A stretch of DNA of 10,990 nt, taken from assembly GCA_022796315.1 (NCBI GenBank), contig JAAWIL010000058.1:1-10990 (forward strand), written 5' to 3'. Below the pieces are notes generated by a model. It was not told where the DNA came from, ran no database searches, and worked only from the letters and a program-made list of their open reading frames with translations. Shown here one piece after another: positions 1 through 6,222 of this stretch. The position numbers and the translations under genes are program-made. Each line of letters begins with the position of its first letter. Position 1 is the first letter of the stretch. The stretch comes from Oscillibacter sp. Its GTDB lineage: Bacteria; Bacillota; Clostridia; Oscillospirales; Oscillospiraceae.

Positions 1-104
1 CTTCATAGGAAACGCATGGGCGCTTTGCGCCCTGGCGGACCAAAGGTCCGCCGGTTGAAAAGAAGCATCTGCTTCTTTTCAACTGCGTTAACTATATCAT
101 GAAG
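1..104. repeat. Multi-hairpin intergenic element (three adjacent stem-loops)
   Basis: Three perfect stem-loops follow one another. GGGCGC/GCGCCC (18-23 / 27-32) has a TTT loop. GGCGGACC/GGTCCGCC (34-41 / 45-52) has an AAA loop. A 13-14 bp stem, GTTGAAAAGAAGCA with its complement (54-67 / 70-83), has a very short loop. They are enclosed by shorter outer arms, AACGCA (11-16) with TGCGTT (84-89) and CTTCAT (1-6) with ATGAAG (99-104), so the whole stretch could fold as a cloverleaf. No T-run follows, so it is not a standard intrinsic terminator on the + strand. A dispersed non-coding repeat of the upstream intergenic region is the likeliest reading. It starts at the first base of the window, so it may extend further left. 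The structure is seen directly; its role is unknown. Confidence 0.6.
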
Positions 105-155
105 GCACTTCCAAAAAATAGCCGTATCCGACCGCGCGCCTGACCGGAAGGAACG

Positions 156-260
156 CCCCGTAGGGCCCGGACCCTGGCCGGGCCAATCCCCCCGCAACCT
201 CCAGACCTCCCTCAGGACGGCAGACCCCGTAGGGCCCGGACCCCCGGCCGGGCCAATCCC
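156..260. repeat. Two direct copies of a GC-rich 35-36 bp repeat
   Basis: Bases 156-190 and 225-260 share the same 19 bases starting CCCCGTAGGGCCCGG, then one or two variable bases (T versus CC), then GGCCGGGCCAATCCC. The copies are 69 bases apart and the sequence between them is not clearly repeated. A third, diverged copy in the opposite orientation lies at 1944-1976. Open reading frames through it encode Gly/Pro-rich low-complexity sequence, have no convincing ribosome binding site, and are not real genes. It is probably a dispersed intergenic repeat. Apart from this repeat I see nothing in bases 105-347. Confidence 0.65.
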
Positions 261-347
261 TCCCCCGATGCACCGGGTTTCCCATTGGACGGGTGTCCCC
301 AATACGCCGCCGAACCCCTCAAATTTACGAAAAATCGCGGAAACCTC

Positions 348-378
348 TTGACCTTCAAGTCCCTTTATACCTTATACT
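348..378 (+). promoter_or_regulatory. MerR-type promoter of the MerR-RDD gene (19-bp spacer)
   Basis: A -35 TTGACC (348-353) and a -10 TATACT (373-378) are separated by 19 bases, the overlong spacer typical of promoters activated by MerR-family regulators through DNA distortion. The -35 box runs into ACCTTCAAG (351-359), which resembles a MerR-family half-site. The matching right arm is poor, so the dyad is imperfect. TTATACC/TTATACT is repeated in tandem at 365-378. The start codon of a MerR-family gene lies 24 bases downstream, so autoregulation is the natural inference. Confidence 0.6.
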
Positions 379-401
379 TCCCCCAAAAGGAGGCGATTTT
401 G

Positions 402-1862
402 ATGACCAGCAAAGAAATCGAGTTTCGCTCCGGCGTGCCCCGGGCCAACATCCGCTACTACGAGGCGGAGGGCCTGCTGACGCCCCAGCGGCTGAAAAAC
501 GGCTACCGGTCCTACAGCGAGGAGGACCTGGCGCAGCTGGAGAAGATCAAGCTTCTGCGGCGGCTGGGGATCGGCATCGAGGCACTGCGGGACTTGCAGC
601 GGGGCGGCGCGGAGCTCTCCGCCGTGCTGGACCGGCGGCTCCGGGAGCTGGAGGGGGAGCAGGCCTCCCTCTGCCGGGTGAGCCAGGTCTGCGGGAACCT
701 GCGGGGAGAAGCGCCCACCTTCGAGACTCTGGAGCCGGCGAAGTACCTGGAGGCCCTGGACGCCCCGTTCCCCCAGGGGGAGCCCCAGCCCGCCTCCCCG
801 CCCCTGCCGGAGGCGGACGCCCTGCCGGTGGTCACCAATCTCTGGCTGCGTCTGGCGGCCCGGGAGCTGGACTTTTTTTTCCTTCTGCTTCTGGTCGTCA
901 CGGTGTTCTCCCTGCTGGGCCGGAATCCCTCCCGTCTGGCGGGGATGGGCCTTCCGGCGGGACTGCTGCTGGAGCTTGCGCGGCTGCTGCTGGAGCCGCT
1001 GCTGCTGCACCTCTTTGCCACGACGCCGGGCAAGGCCCTCCTGGGTCTGCGGATCACCCGGCCGGACGGCGGGAAGCTCTCCTACGGCGAGGGGATCGCC
1101 CGCCACCTGCACATGCTGTGGGGAGCCCTGGGGCTCGGGATTCCCATCTGGTCCTGGATTCAGATCTACAAGTGCTGCAAGCGCTGGTCGGAGGGGGAGC
1201 CCCAGCCCTGGGACGTAGGGCTGGCCTATACCGCCCGGCCCTTCCGGTGGAAGCGGCACCTGGGCGGGGCGGCGCTGGCGTGTCTCGGGGTACTGGCCGT
1301 GGCGGAGACCCTCAACAGCTTCTCCCAGCTGCCGCCCCACCGGGGGGATCTGACCGTGGCGGAGTTCGCGGAGAACTACAACCGCCAGGCGGCCTATCTC
1401 CAGGGCGGCTCCAGGTACTCCCTGGACGAGGCGGGCCAGTGGCAGGTGACTCCGGACCCGCCGGGGACCTTTTCCGTCAACCTGGCGGGGGACTGGCAGA
1501 CAAAGCGCCTCACCTATACCCTGGAGGACGGGGTTCTGAAGGCCGTCACCCTGGAGTACGCCGTGGAGAACACCGACAGCTGGATGGCCCTCCCCACCGA
1601 CACCGTGATGACCGTGGTGACCGCCTTCGTCTGGGCCCAGGAGGGGGCGCCCTTCTGGACCTCCGGCCGGAAGCCCCTGATCCGCGCGCTGGACAGCGCC
1701 GCCTGGGAGCGGGACTTCACCCTGCGGCAGGACGGCGCGGACATCACCTGGGAGATCGACATGCGGAACTTCGACCTCCTCAGCGGCATCGGATGGATCA
1801 CTCCCCGCGACGAAACCGACAACGCCCTCTCCCTCCGCTGTACCATCGCGCTGGAGGAATGA
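402..1862 (+). CDS. MerR-family regulator fused to an RDD-type membrane domain
   Basis: This 486-residue protein joins a DNA-binding domain to membrane segments. Residues 1-67 form a MerR winged helix (GVPRANIRYYEAEGLL at 11-26, then NGYRSYSEEDL at 33-43), followed by a charged helix to about 90 that would be the dimerisation coil. A Pro-rich linker (about 121-142) leads to an RDD-like region: hydrophobic segments at about 157-172, 184-205, 237-255 and 287-303, with the RDD signature TPGKALLGLRI at 208-218. The C-terminal 180 residues are soluble and unassigned; whether they face in or out depends on whether segment 3 spans the membrane. The start at 402 is chosen because AAGGAGG (387-393) lies 8 bases upstream and the MerR fold begins there; an in-frame upstream extension to 285 lacks a site. 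It has its own promoter and terminator, so it is separate from the his operon. It probably senses something at the membrane; the signal is unknown. Confidence 0.85.
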   Translation: MTSKEIEFRSGVPRANIRYYEAEGLLTPQRLKNGYRSYSEEDLAQLEKIKLLRRLGIGIEALRDLQRGGAELSAVLDRRLRELEGEQASLCRVSQVCGNLRGEAPTFETLEPAKYLEALDAPFPQGEPQPASPPLPEADALPVVTNLWLRLAARELDFFFLLLLVVTVFSLLGRNPSRLAGMGLPAGLLLELARLLLEPLLLHLFATTPGKALLGLRITRPDGGKLSYGEGIARHLHMLWGALGLGIPIWSWIQIYKCCKRWSEGEPQPWDVGLAYTARPFRWKRHLGGAALACLGVLAVAETLNSFSQLPPHRGDLTVAEFAENYNRQAAYLQGGSRYSLDEAGQWQVTPDPPGTFSVNLAGDWQTKRLTYTLEDGVLKAVTLEYAVENTDSWMALPTDTVMTVVTAFVWAQEGAPFWTSGRKPLIRALDSAAWERDFTLRQDGADITWEIDMRNFDLLSGIGWITPRDETDNALSLRCTIALEE

Positions 1863-1879
1863 GGCGGCGGAAGCAGCAG

Positions 1880-1909
1880 AGGGGCGGACCGATGGTCCGC
1901 CCCTTGTTT
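1880..1909 (+). terminator. Intrinsic terminator after the MerR-RDD gene
   Basis: An 11-bp perfect stem (AGGGGCGGACC with its complement, 1880-1890 / 1894-1904) closes on a GAT loop and is followed by TTGTTT, 18 bases after the stop codon. The T-run is short, but stem strength and position fit rho-independent termination. Its core stem, GGCGGACC/GGTCCGCC, is the same as that of the hairpin at 34-52. Confidence 0.65.
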
Positions 1910-1943
1910 CCGCGAAGGGTACTTATGGGGCTCCGCCGCCCCC

Positions 1944-1976
1944 TTGGCTCCCCGGCCAGAGGGCCGGGCCCTGCCG
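1944..1976. repeat. Diverged inverted copy of the GC-rich repeat
   Basis: Read on the + strand, TTGGC, then CCCGGCCAG, then CGGGCCCT match the reverse complement of the copy at 156-190 (TTGGCCCGGCCAG... CGGGCCCTAC), with small insertions. It lies on the other side of the MerR-RDD gene from the two direct copies. The match was aligned by eye, and GC-rich sequence makes chance similarity more likely. Confidence 0.4.
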
Positions 1977-2136
1977 CTGAGGGAAATCCGGATCTCGCGG
2001 GGGACGGGTTGGGACAGCGCCCCCCTTGCAGCAGATCCCGGCGGCAAAATCCGCGCCCGGACACGCCCCCCCGCGAATCCAGGATTGCAAACGCCGGGCG
2101 CAGGGTGTAAAATCTCCCTATCTGACCGGCCGTTTC

Positions 2137-2167
2137 CCCGCTCCTTTGTGCAAGCGGGAGAATTTTT
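2137..2167 (+). terminator. Weak terminator-like hairpin upstream of the his promoter
   Basis: CCCGCT (2137-2142) pairs with AGCGGG (2153-2158) across a 10-base loop, and five T residues follow at 2163-2167 after AGAA. The stem is only 6 bp and the T-run is offset, so termination would be weak. It could insulate the his operon from upstream transcription, or serve as attenuator structure if an earlier promoter exists, but no such promoter was recognised. Confidence 0.3.
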
Positions 2168-2180
2168 CTCTTATTACCGA

Positions 2181-2217
2181 ATTAGCGCTTTACTTTGCTA
2201 ATAAAATAAAGTACACT
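2181..2217 (+). promoter_or_regulatory. Candidate his operon promoter with overlapping inverted repeats
   Basis: A -35 TTTACT (2189-2194) and a -10 TACACT (2212-2217) are 17 bases apart, each matching consensus at four of six positions, in an AT-rich patch about 36 bases before the first his start codon. Two inverted repeats overlap it: ATTAGC/GCTAAT (2181-2186 / 2197-2202), which spans the -35 box, and TACTTT/AAAGTA (2191-2196 / 2208-2213), which spans the spacer. A repressor dimer bound there would block RNA polymerase. A histidine-responsive TrpR-family regulator has been proposed in Firmicutes, but matching this site to it is only a guess. Confidence 0.5.
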
Positions 2218-2252
2218 GTCCTCAAGGAATCATGCCTGGGAGGGTACCGGAT

Positions 2253-3824
2253 ATGGAATTGGATTTGAATCTCTTAAAGCCCCAGGAGCGGGCGTCCCTG
2301 CGGCTGCGGCTGCTGTATGAACAGGCGGGCTTCCGCCAGTACCACATGGGCCGGTTTGAGGAGTATGGGCTCTATCAGGAGAACCGGCGCTTTCTGGCCA
2401 GCGATCAGGTCCTCACCTTCACGGATCTGGACGGCCGGCTGCTGGCGCTGAAGCCCGACGTGACCCTCTCCATCGCCAAGAACGCCCCGGTGGAGGCGGG
2501 CAGCTGCGGGCGTTTTTACTACCTGGAAAACGTCTACCGCCCCAGCCAGGAGAGCCACACCTTCCGGGAGATCCATCAGATGGGCCTGGAGTGCATCGGC
2601 GCGGTGGACGGCGCGGTGACCGCCCAGGCGGTGTCCCTGGCCATCCAGAGTCTGGCCCTGACGGGCCGGGACTTCGTGCTGGAGCTGAGCCACATGGGCT
2701 TTGTCACCGGGCTCCTGGACGCCGTGGGGGCCCCGGAGGCCATCCGCCCCCGGCTCCTGACCTGCATCCGGGACAAGAACCGCCACGAACTCCTGGCCTG
2801 CGCGGAGGAGGCCCGTCTCTCCAGGCAGGGCGGCGACGCCCTGTGCCGCCTGGGGGAGCTGGCGGGGGACTGGGAGACGGTCCTCGCCGCCGCGGAGCCC
2901 CTGGCCCTCAACGCCCCCATGGGGGCGGCCCTCCAGGAGCTGCGGACCCTCTGCGCGTCCCTGGGGGAGGAGGCCCGGCAGGTGAAGCTGGACCTGTCCC
3001 TGGTCAACGACATGGACTACTACAACGGCCTGGTGCTCCAGGGATACCTGGCGGGCCTGCCCAGGGCGGTGCTCCGGGGCGGACGGTACGACCCCCTGGC
3101 GGAGCAGTTCCGCCCCAACGCCCGGGCCATCGGCTTTGCCCTGTACCTGGACGAGCTGGCCCGCCCGGACGGCGCGGCGGAGTCCTCCGGGGAGCGCTCC
3201 ATGCTCAGCGTGGCCCTGCCCAAGGGGCGGCTGGGGGACCGGGTCTACGCCCTGCTGGCGGACGCCGGCTATGGGTGCCCGGAGGGCTACAGCGACACGA
3301 GGAAGCTGGTGGTGGAGAACCGGGAGGCCGGCATCCGCTACTTCCTGGTCAAGCCCAGCGACGTGGCCATCTATGTCCAGCATGGCGCGGCGGATGTGGG
3401 CATCGCGGGCAAGGACATTCTCTCCGAGTCCGGCGCGGACGTCTACGAGCTCCTGGACACGGGTCTGGGCCGGTGCCGGATGTGCGTGGCGGGGCCGGAG
3501 GACTTCCGGGACGACCCCAGCCGCACCCTGCGGGTGGCCACGAAGTTCGTGAACATCGCCAAGGACTACTACGCCGCCCAGGGGCGGGATATTGACATCA
3601 TCAAGCTGAACGGCTCCATTGAGCTGGCGCCCATTCTGGGCCTCAGCGATGTGATTGTGGACATTGTGGAGACCGGGACCACTTTAAAGGAGAACCACCT
3701 GAAGGTGCTGACGGAGTTCCTGCCCATCTCGGCCCGGTTCATCGCCAACCGGGCCAGCTACCAGTTCAAGCACCGGGAGATCGAGGCCCTGCTGGGCCGT
3801 TTGACGGAGGTGACGAACCCATGA
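2253..3824 (+). CDS. hisZG: HisZ-HisG fusion: ATP phosphoribosyltransferase, regulatory and catalytic parts
   Basis: This 523-residue protein carries out the first step of histidine synthesis (ATP + PRPP to phosphoribosyl-ATP). Residues 1-302 are HisZ, a histidyl-tRNA-synthetase-like regulatory subunit: a motif-2-like segment with R105, E106, H108 and Q109, a His-binding-like DMDYYNGL (253-260), LRGGRYDPL (274-282) and a motif-3-like AIGFALYLDEL (292-302). There is no anticodon-binding domain, as is normal for HisZ. A short linker leads to short-form HisG (317-523): ALPKGRL (321-327), GAADVGIAGKD (378-388) and the PRPP loop VDIVETGTTLKEN (469-481). It lacks the ACT-like tail of long HisG, so feedback should act through HisZ. 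The two are usually separate genes. The start at 2253 has GGGAGG 9 bases upstream; the in-frame ATG at 2232 has only a poorly spaced site. The stop overlaps the hisD start. Function is confident; the fused arrangement is read directly from the open frame. Confidence 0.93.
   Translation: MELDLNLLKPQERASLRLRLLYEQAGFRQYHMGRFEEYGLYQENRRFLASDQVLTFTDLDGRLLALKPDVTLSIAKNAPVEAGSCGRFYYLENVYRPSQESHTFREIHQMGLECIGAVDGAVTAQAVSLAIQSLALTGRDFVLELSHMGFVTGLLDAVGAPEAIRPRLLTCIRDKNRHELLACAEEARLSRQGGDALCRLGELAGDWETVLAAAEPLALNAPMGAALQELRTLCASLGEEARQVKLDLSLVNDMDYYNGLVLQGYLAGLPRAVLRGGRYDPLAEQFRPNARAIGFALYLDELARPDGAAESSGERSMLSVALPKGRLGDRVYALLADAGYGCPEGYSDTRKLVVENREAGIRYFLVKPSDVAIYVQHGAADVGIAGKDILSESGADVYELLDTGLGRCRMCVAGPEDFRDDPSRTLRVATKFVNIAKDYYAAQGRDIDIIKLNGSIELAPILGLSDVIVDIVETGTTLKENHLKVLTEFLPISARFIANRASYQFKHREIEALLGRLTEVTNP
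3189..3203 (+). promoter_or_regulatory. Possible internal translation start for a free HisG domain
   Basis: GGGGAG (3189-3194) lies 6 bases before an ATG (3201-3203) at the first residue of the HisG domain, which reads MLSVALPKGRL as a normal free HisG would. No stop codon separates HisZ from HisG, so the fusion is still made. A second, shorter HisG product of 207 residues is possible but unproven; GC-rich coding sequence often produces such sites by chance. Confidence 0.35.
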
Positions 3825-5158
3825 TGCGGATTCTGGACTTTGACACGCTCCGCCCGGAGGAGTTTCTCAACCGGGACATCCAGGCGGAGGAGGACGTCTC
3901 CGCCGCCGTGGACGAAATTCTGGCGGAGGTCCGGCAGCGGGGCGACGCGGCCCTGCGGGACTATACCCGGCGCTTTGACGGCGCGGAATTGACGGACCTC
4001 CGGGTGAGCGCCGAGGAATTCAGCGCCGCCAGAGCGGCCGTGGACCCCGCTTTTCTGGAGACCCTGCAAAAGGCGGCGGAGAACATCCGCCGGTTCCATG
4101 AGCGGCAGAGGCACAACGGCTTCCTCCTGGCGGACCAGGCCGGAATTGTCATGGGCCAGCGGTGGACCCCCATTGAAACGGTGGGCATCTGCGTGCCCCG
4201 GAGCCCGGAGGCCTTTCCCTCCACCATTTTGATGAACGCCATTCCGGCGCGGATCGCCGGAGTGCAGACTATTGTGATCGTCACGCCTCCCCGGCCGGAC
4301 GGAACCGTCAGCCCGGAGGCCCTGATGGCGGCGGAGCTGGCGGGGGCGCCGGAGGTCTTCAAGCTGGGCGGCGCCCAGGCCGTGGCGGCATTGGCCTACG
4401 GCACCAAGACCGTGCCCCGGGTGGACAAGATCGTGGGCCCCGGGGGAATCTTCGTGGCCACGGCCAAGCGGAAGGTCTTCGGCCGGGTGGATATCGACAT
4501 GATCGCGGGCCCCAGCGAGATCCTGGTGCTGGCGGACGGGAAGTCCAACCCCGCCTGGGTGGCGGCGGACCTCCTGAGCCAGGCGGAACACGACGCGCTG
4601 TCCTCCGCCGTGCTGGTGACGGACAGTGCCGCCCTGGCGGAGGCGGTCCAGGCGGAGACGGAGCGCCAGCTGGCGGATCTTCCCCGGGCGGAGACTGCCC
4701 GAAAGTCCCTGGAGGACAACGGAAAAATCCTTGTGACGGACAGCCTGGACAAGGCTGTGGAGGCGGTGAACCTCATCGCCCCGGAGCACCTGGAGCTGTG
4801 CGTGGACGAGCCCTTCGCCCTGCTGCCCCGGATCAAGCACGCCGGGAGCATCTTCCTGGGGCGGTTCACGCCGGAGGCCCTGGGGGACTATTTCGCGGGG
4901 CCCAATCACACCCTGCCGACCTCCGGGACGGCCCGGTTCTCCAGCCCCCTGGGGGTGGACGACTTCCTGAAGCGCTCCAGCTTCCTCTGCTATGACCAGG
5001 CGGCCCTGAGCGGCTGCGCGGAGCGAATCGCGGACTTTGCCCGCCGGGAGGGACTGGAGGGCCATGCCCGGTCGGCCCTCTCCCGGCGCGAGGACGCCTT
5101 TGCCCCCAACCGGGGAGACCCCCTCCCCAACCCCTCATCGAAAGGATGTGCGTTATGA
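3821..5158 (+). CDS. hisD: Histidinol dehydrogenase
   Basis: It catalyses the last two oxidations, L-histidinol to L-histidine, with NAD and a zinc ion. The 445-residue protein shows the expected zinc ligands Q254, H257 (SQAEHD), D356 (GDYFAGPNHT) and H415 (GLEGHARS), the catalytic pair E322-H323 (APEHLEL), and GPSEILVLAD from 230. One oddity is the segment VPRSPEAFPS (125-134), where family members usually have VPGG before this stretch; the Gly-Gly is Arg-Ser here. It runs about 15 residues past the usual end, in a Pro-rich tail that overlaps the hisC ribosome binding site. GGAGGTGA (3806-3813) sits 7 bases before the ATG, inside the end of hisZG, and ATGATG contains the hisZG stop, so coupling is likely; 3824 is an alternative start. 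Confidence 0.95.
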   Translation: MMRILDFDTLRPEEFLNRDIQAEEDVSAAVDEILAEVRQRGDAALRDYTRRFDGAELTDLRVSAEEFSAARAAVDPAFLETLQKAAENIRRFHERQRHNGFLLADQAGIVMGQRWTPIETVGICVPRSPEAFPSTILMNAIPARIAGVQTIVIVTPPRPDGTVSPEALMAAELAGAPEVFKLGGAQAVAALAYGTKTVPRVDKIVGPGGIFVATAKRKVFGRVDIDMIAGPSEILVLADGKSNPAWVAADLLSQAEHDALSSAVLVTDSAALAEAVQAETERQLADLPRAETARKSLEDNGKILVTDSLDKAVEAVNLIAPEHLELCVDEPFALLPRIKHAGSIFLGRFTPEALGDYFAGPNHTLPTSGTARFSSPLGVDDFLKRSSFLCYDQAALSGCAERIADFARREGLEGHARSALSRREDAFAPNRGDPLPNPSSKGCAL

Positions 5159-6219
5159 GCCGCTTTCTCTCCCCTGAGGCCGCCCTTCTGGCGCCCTATA
5201 CCCCCGGCGAGCAGCCCCAGGACCAGCAGTACATCAAGCTGAACACCAACGAGAGCCCCTTTCCTCCCTCGCCCAAGGTGCTCCAGGCCCTCTCCCGGGC
5301 GGAGCTCTTGAAGCTGAACCTCTACTCAGACCCCGCCTGCGCCCGGCTGAACGAGGCCATTGCCCGGCGCTATGAGCTCTCGCCGGAGCACGTGATCTCC
5401 GGCAACGGCTCCGACGAGCTGCTGGCCTTCGCCTTCCGGGCCTTCTGCGGGAAGGGGCGGCCGGTGGCCTACGCGGACATCACCTACGGCTTCTACCAGG
5501 CCCAGGCGGCCCTCTTCGGCCTGGACGCCCGGATCATCCCCCTGCGGGAGGACTTCTCCCTCTGTGTGGACGACTATATGGACTTTCCCGGTACCATCGT
5601 CATTGCCAACCCCAACGCCCCCACCGGCATAGCGGCGCCCCGGGAGGACATCCAGCGCCTGCTGGAGGCGGACCCGGACCGGGTGGTGATTGTGGACGAG
5701 GCCTATGTGGATTTCGGCGCGGAGAGCTGCGTGCCCATGATCTTCCGCCACGACAACCTCCTGGTGGTCCAGACCATGTCCAAGAGCCGGTCCCTGGCCG
5801 GGGGGCGCCTGGGCTTCGCCCTGGGCAGTCCCGCCCTGATCGACGGGCTGAACCGGGTGAAATACAGCTTCAACCCCTACAATGTCAACCGCCTGAGCAT
5901 TCTGGCCGGCAGCGCCGCCATGGCGGACGAGGACTACTTCCGGAGCTGCTGCCGGACCATCCAGGAGAACCGGGCCTGGACGGCCCGGGCGCTGGAGGAC
6001 CTGGGCTTCACGGTGCTGCCCTCTCAGACCAACTTCCTCTTCGTGAAATCGGACCGCTTCTCCGGGGAGGAGCTGTACCGGAAGCTGAAGGAGAACGGCA
6101 TCCTGGTCCGCTGGTGGCCCGGCAGCGGACGGATCTGCGACTATGTCCGGATCACCATCGGCTCCCTGGAGGAGATGGCGGCCCTCACCGGTGAAATCGA
6201 ACGACTTTTGGAGGAATGA
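5155..6219 (+). CDS. hisC: Histidinol-phosphate aminotransferase
   Basis: A fold-type I PLP aminotransferase of 354 residues that converts imidazole-acetol phosphate plus glutamate to histidinol phosphate. Visible motifs are LNTNESPFPPSP near the N-terminus, NPNAPTG (152-158), VDEAYVDF with D181 and Y184, and the PLP lysine K210 in TMSKSRSLAGGRLGFA. The C-terminal WWPGSGRICDYVRITIG carries the arginine that usually holds the substrate carboxylate or phosphate. The start at 5155 is chosen because AAAGGA (5141-5146) is 8 bases upstream and the ATGA overlaps the hisD stop; the in-frame ATG at 5146 lies on that site. HisC resembles other class II aminotransferases, but its place between hisD and hisB settles the assignment. 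Confidence 0.94.
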   Translation: MSRFLSPEAALLAPYTPGEQPQDQQYIKLNTNESPFPPSPKVLQALSRAELLKLNLYSDPACARLNEAIARRYELSPEHVISGNGSDELLAFAFRAFCGKGRPVAYADITYGFYQAQAALFGLDARIIPLREDFSLCVDDYMDFPGTIVIANPNAPTGIAAPREDIQRLLEADPDRVVIVDEAYVDFGAESCVPMIFRHDNLLVVQTMSKSRSLAGGRLGFALGSPALIDGLNRVKYSFNPYNVNRLSILAGSAAMADEDYFRSCCRTIQENRAWTARALEDLGFTVLPSQTNFLFVKSDRFSGEELYRKLKENGILVRWWPGSGRICDYVRITIGSLEEMAALTGEIERLLEE

Positions 6220-6222
6220 CCT

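Larger units (their letters stand above)
1910..2188. other. Non-coding stretch between the MerR-RDD gene and the his promoter
   Basis: The interval from 1863 to 2252 has no believable gene. The open frames through it are low-complexity Arg/Pro/Gly products without ribosome binding sites. It contains an inverted, diverged copy of the GC-rich repeat (1944-1976), which folds as CCCGGCC-AGAG-GGCCGGG (1951-1968). A weak terminator-like hairpin, CCCGCT/AGCGGG (2137-2142 / 2153-2158), is followed four bases later by TTTTT (2163-2167). Between 1977 and 2136 I see nothing I can name. Base composition switches from very GC-rich to AT-rich at about 2160, just before the promoter. No T-box, riboswitch or His-rich leader peptide was recognised. 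Confidence 0.55.

Noticed and set aside
2079..2088. CCAGGATTGC matches, in reverse, part of the hairpin in the downstream MITE-like repeats
   Set aside because: Only about 10 bases match, and neither the hairpin partner nor the element ends are present, so chance is likely.
293..2110. A 605-codon open frame on the + strand overlapping the MerR-RDD gene
   Set aside because: It is an out-of-frame, Gly/Ala/Pro/Arg-rich shadow of a GC-rich gene, with no domain and no ribosome binding site.
1944..2201. A possible 85-residue leader ORF before the his promoter
   Set aside because: It is Arg/Pro-rich, has no ribosome binding site, no run of His codons, and crosses the promoter, so it is not an attenuation leader.
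2236..2252. GGGAGGGTACCGG just before hisZG resembles the T-box sequence GGTGGNACCGCG
   Set aside because: It lacks the TGG core, has no terminator or T-run after it, no specifier stem before it, and lies only a few bases from the start codon. It serves as the ribosome binding site.
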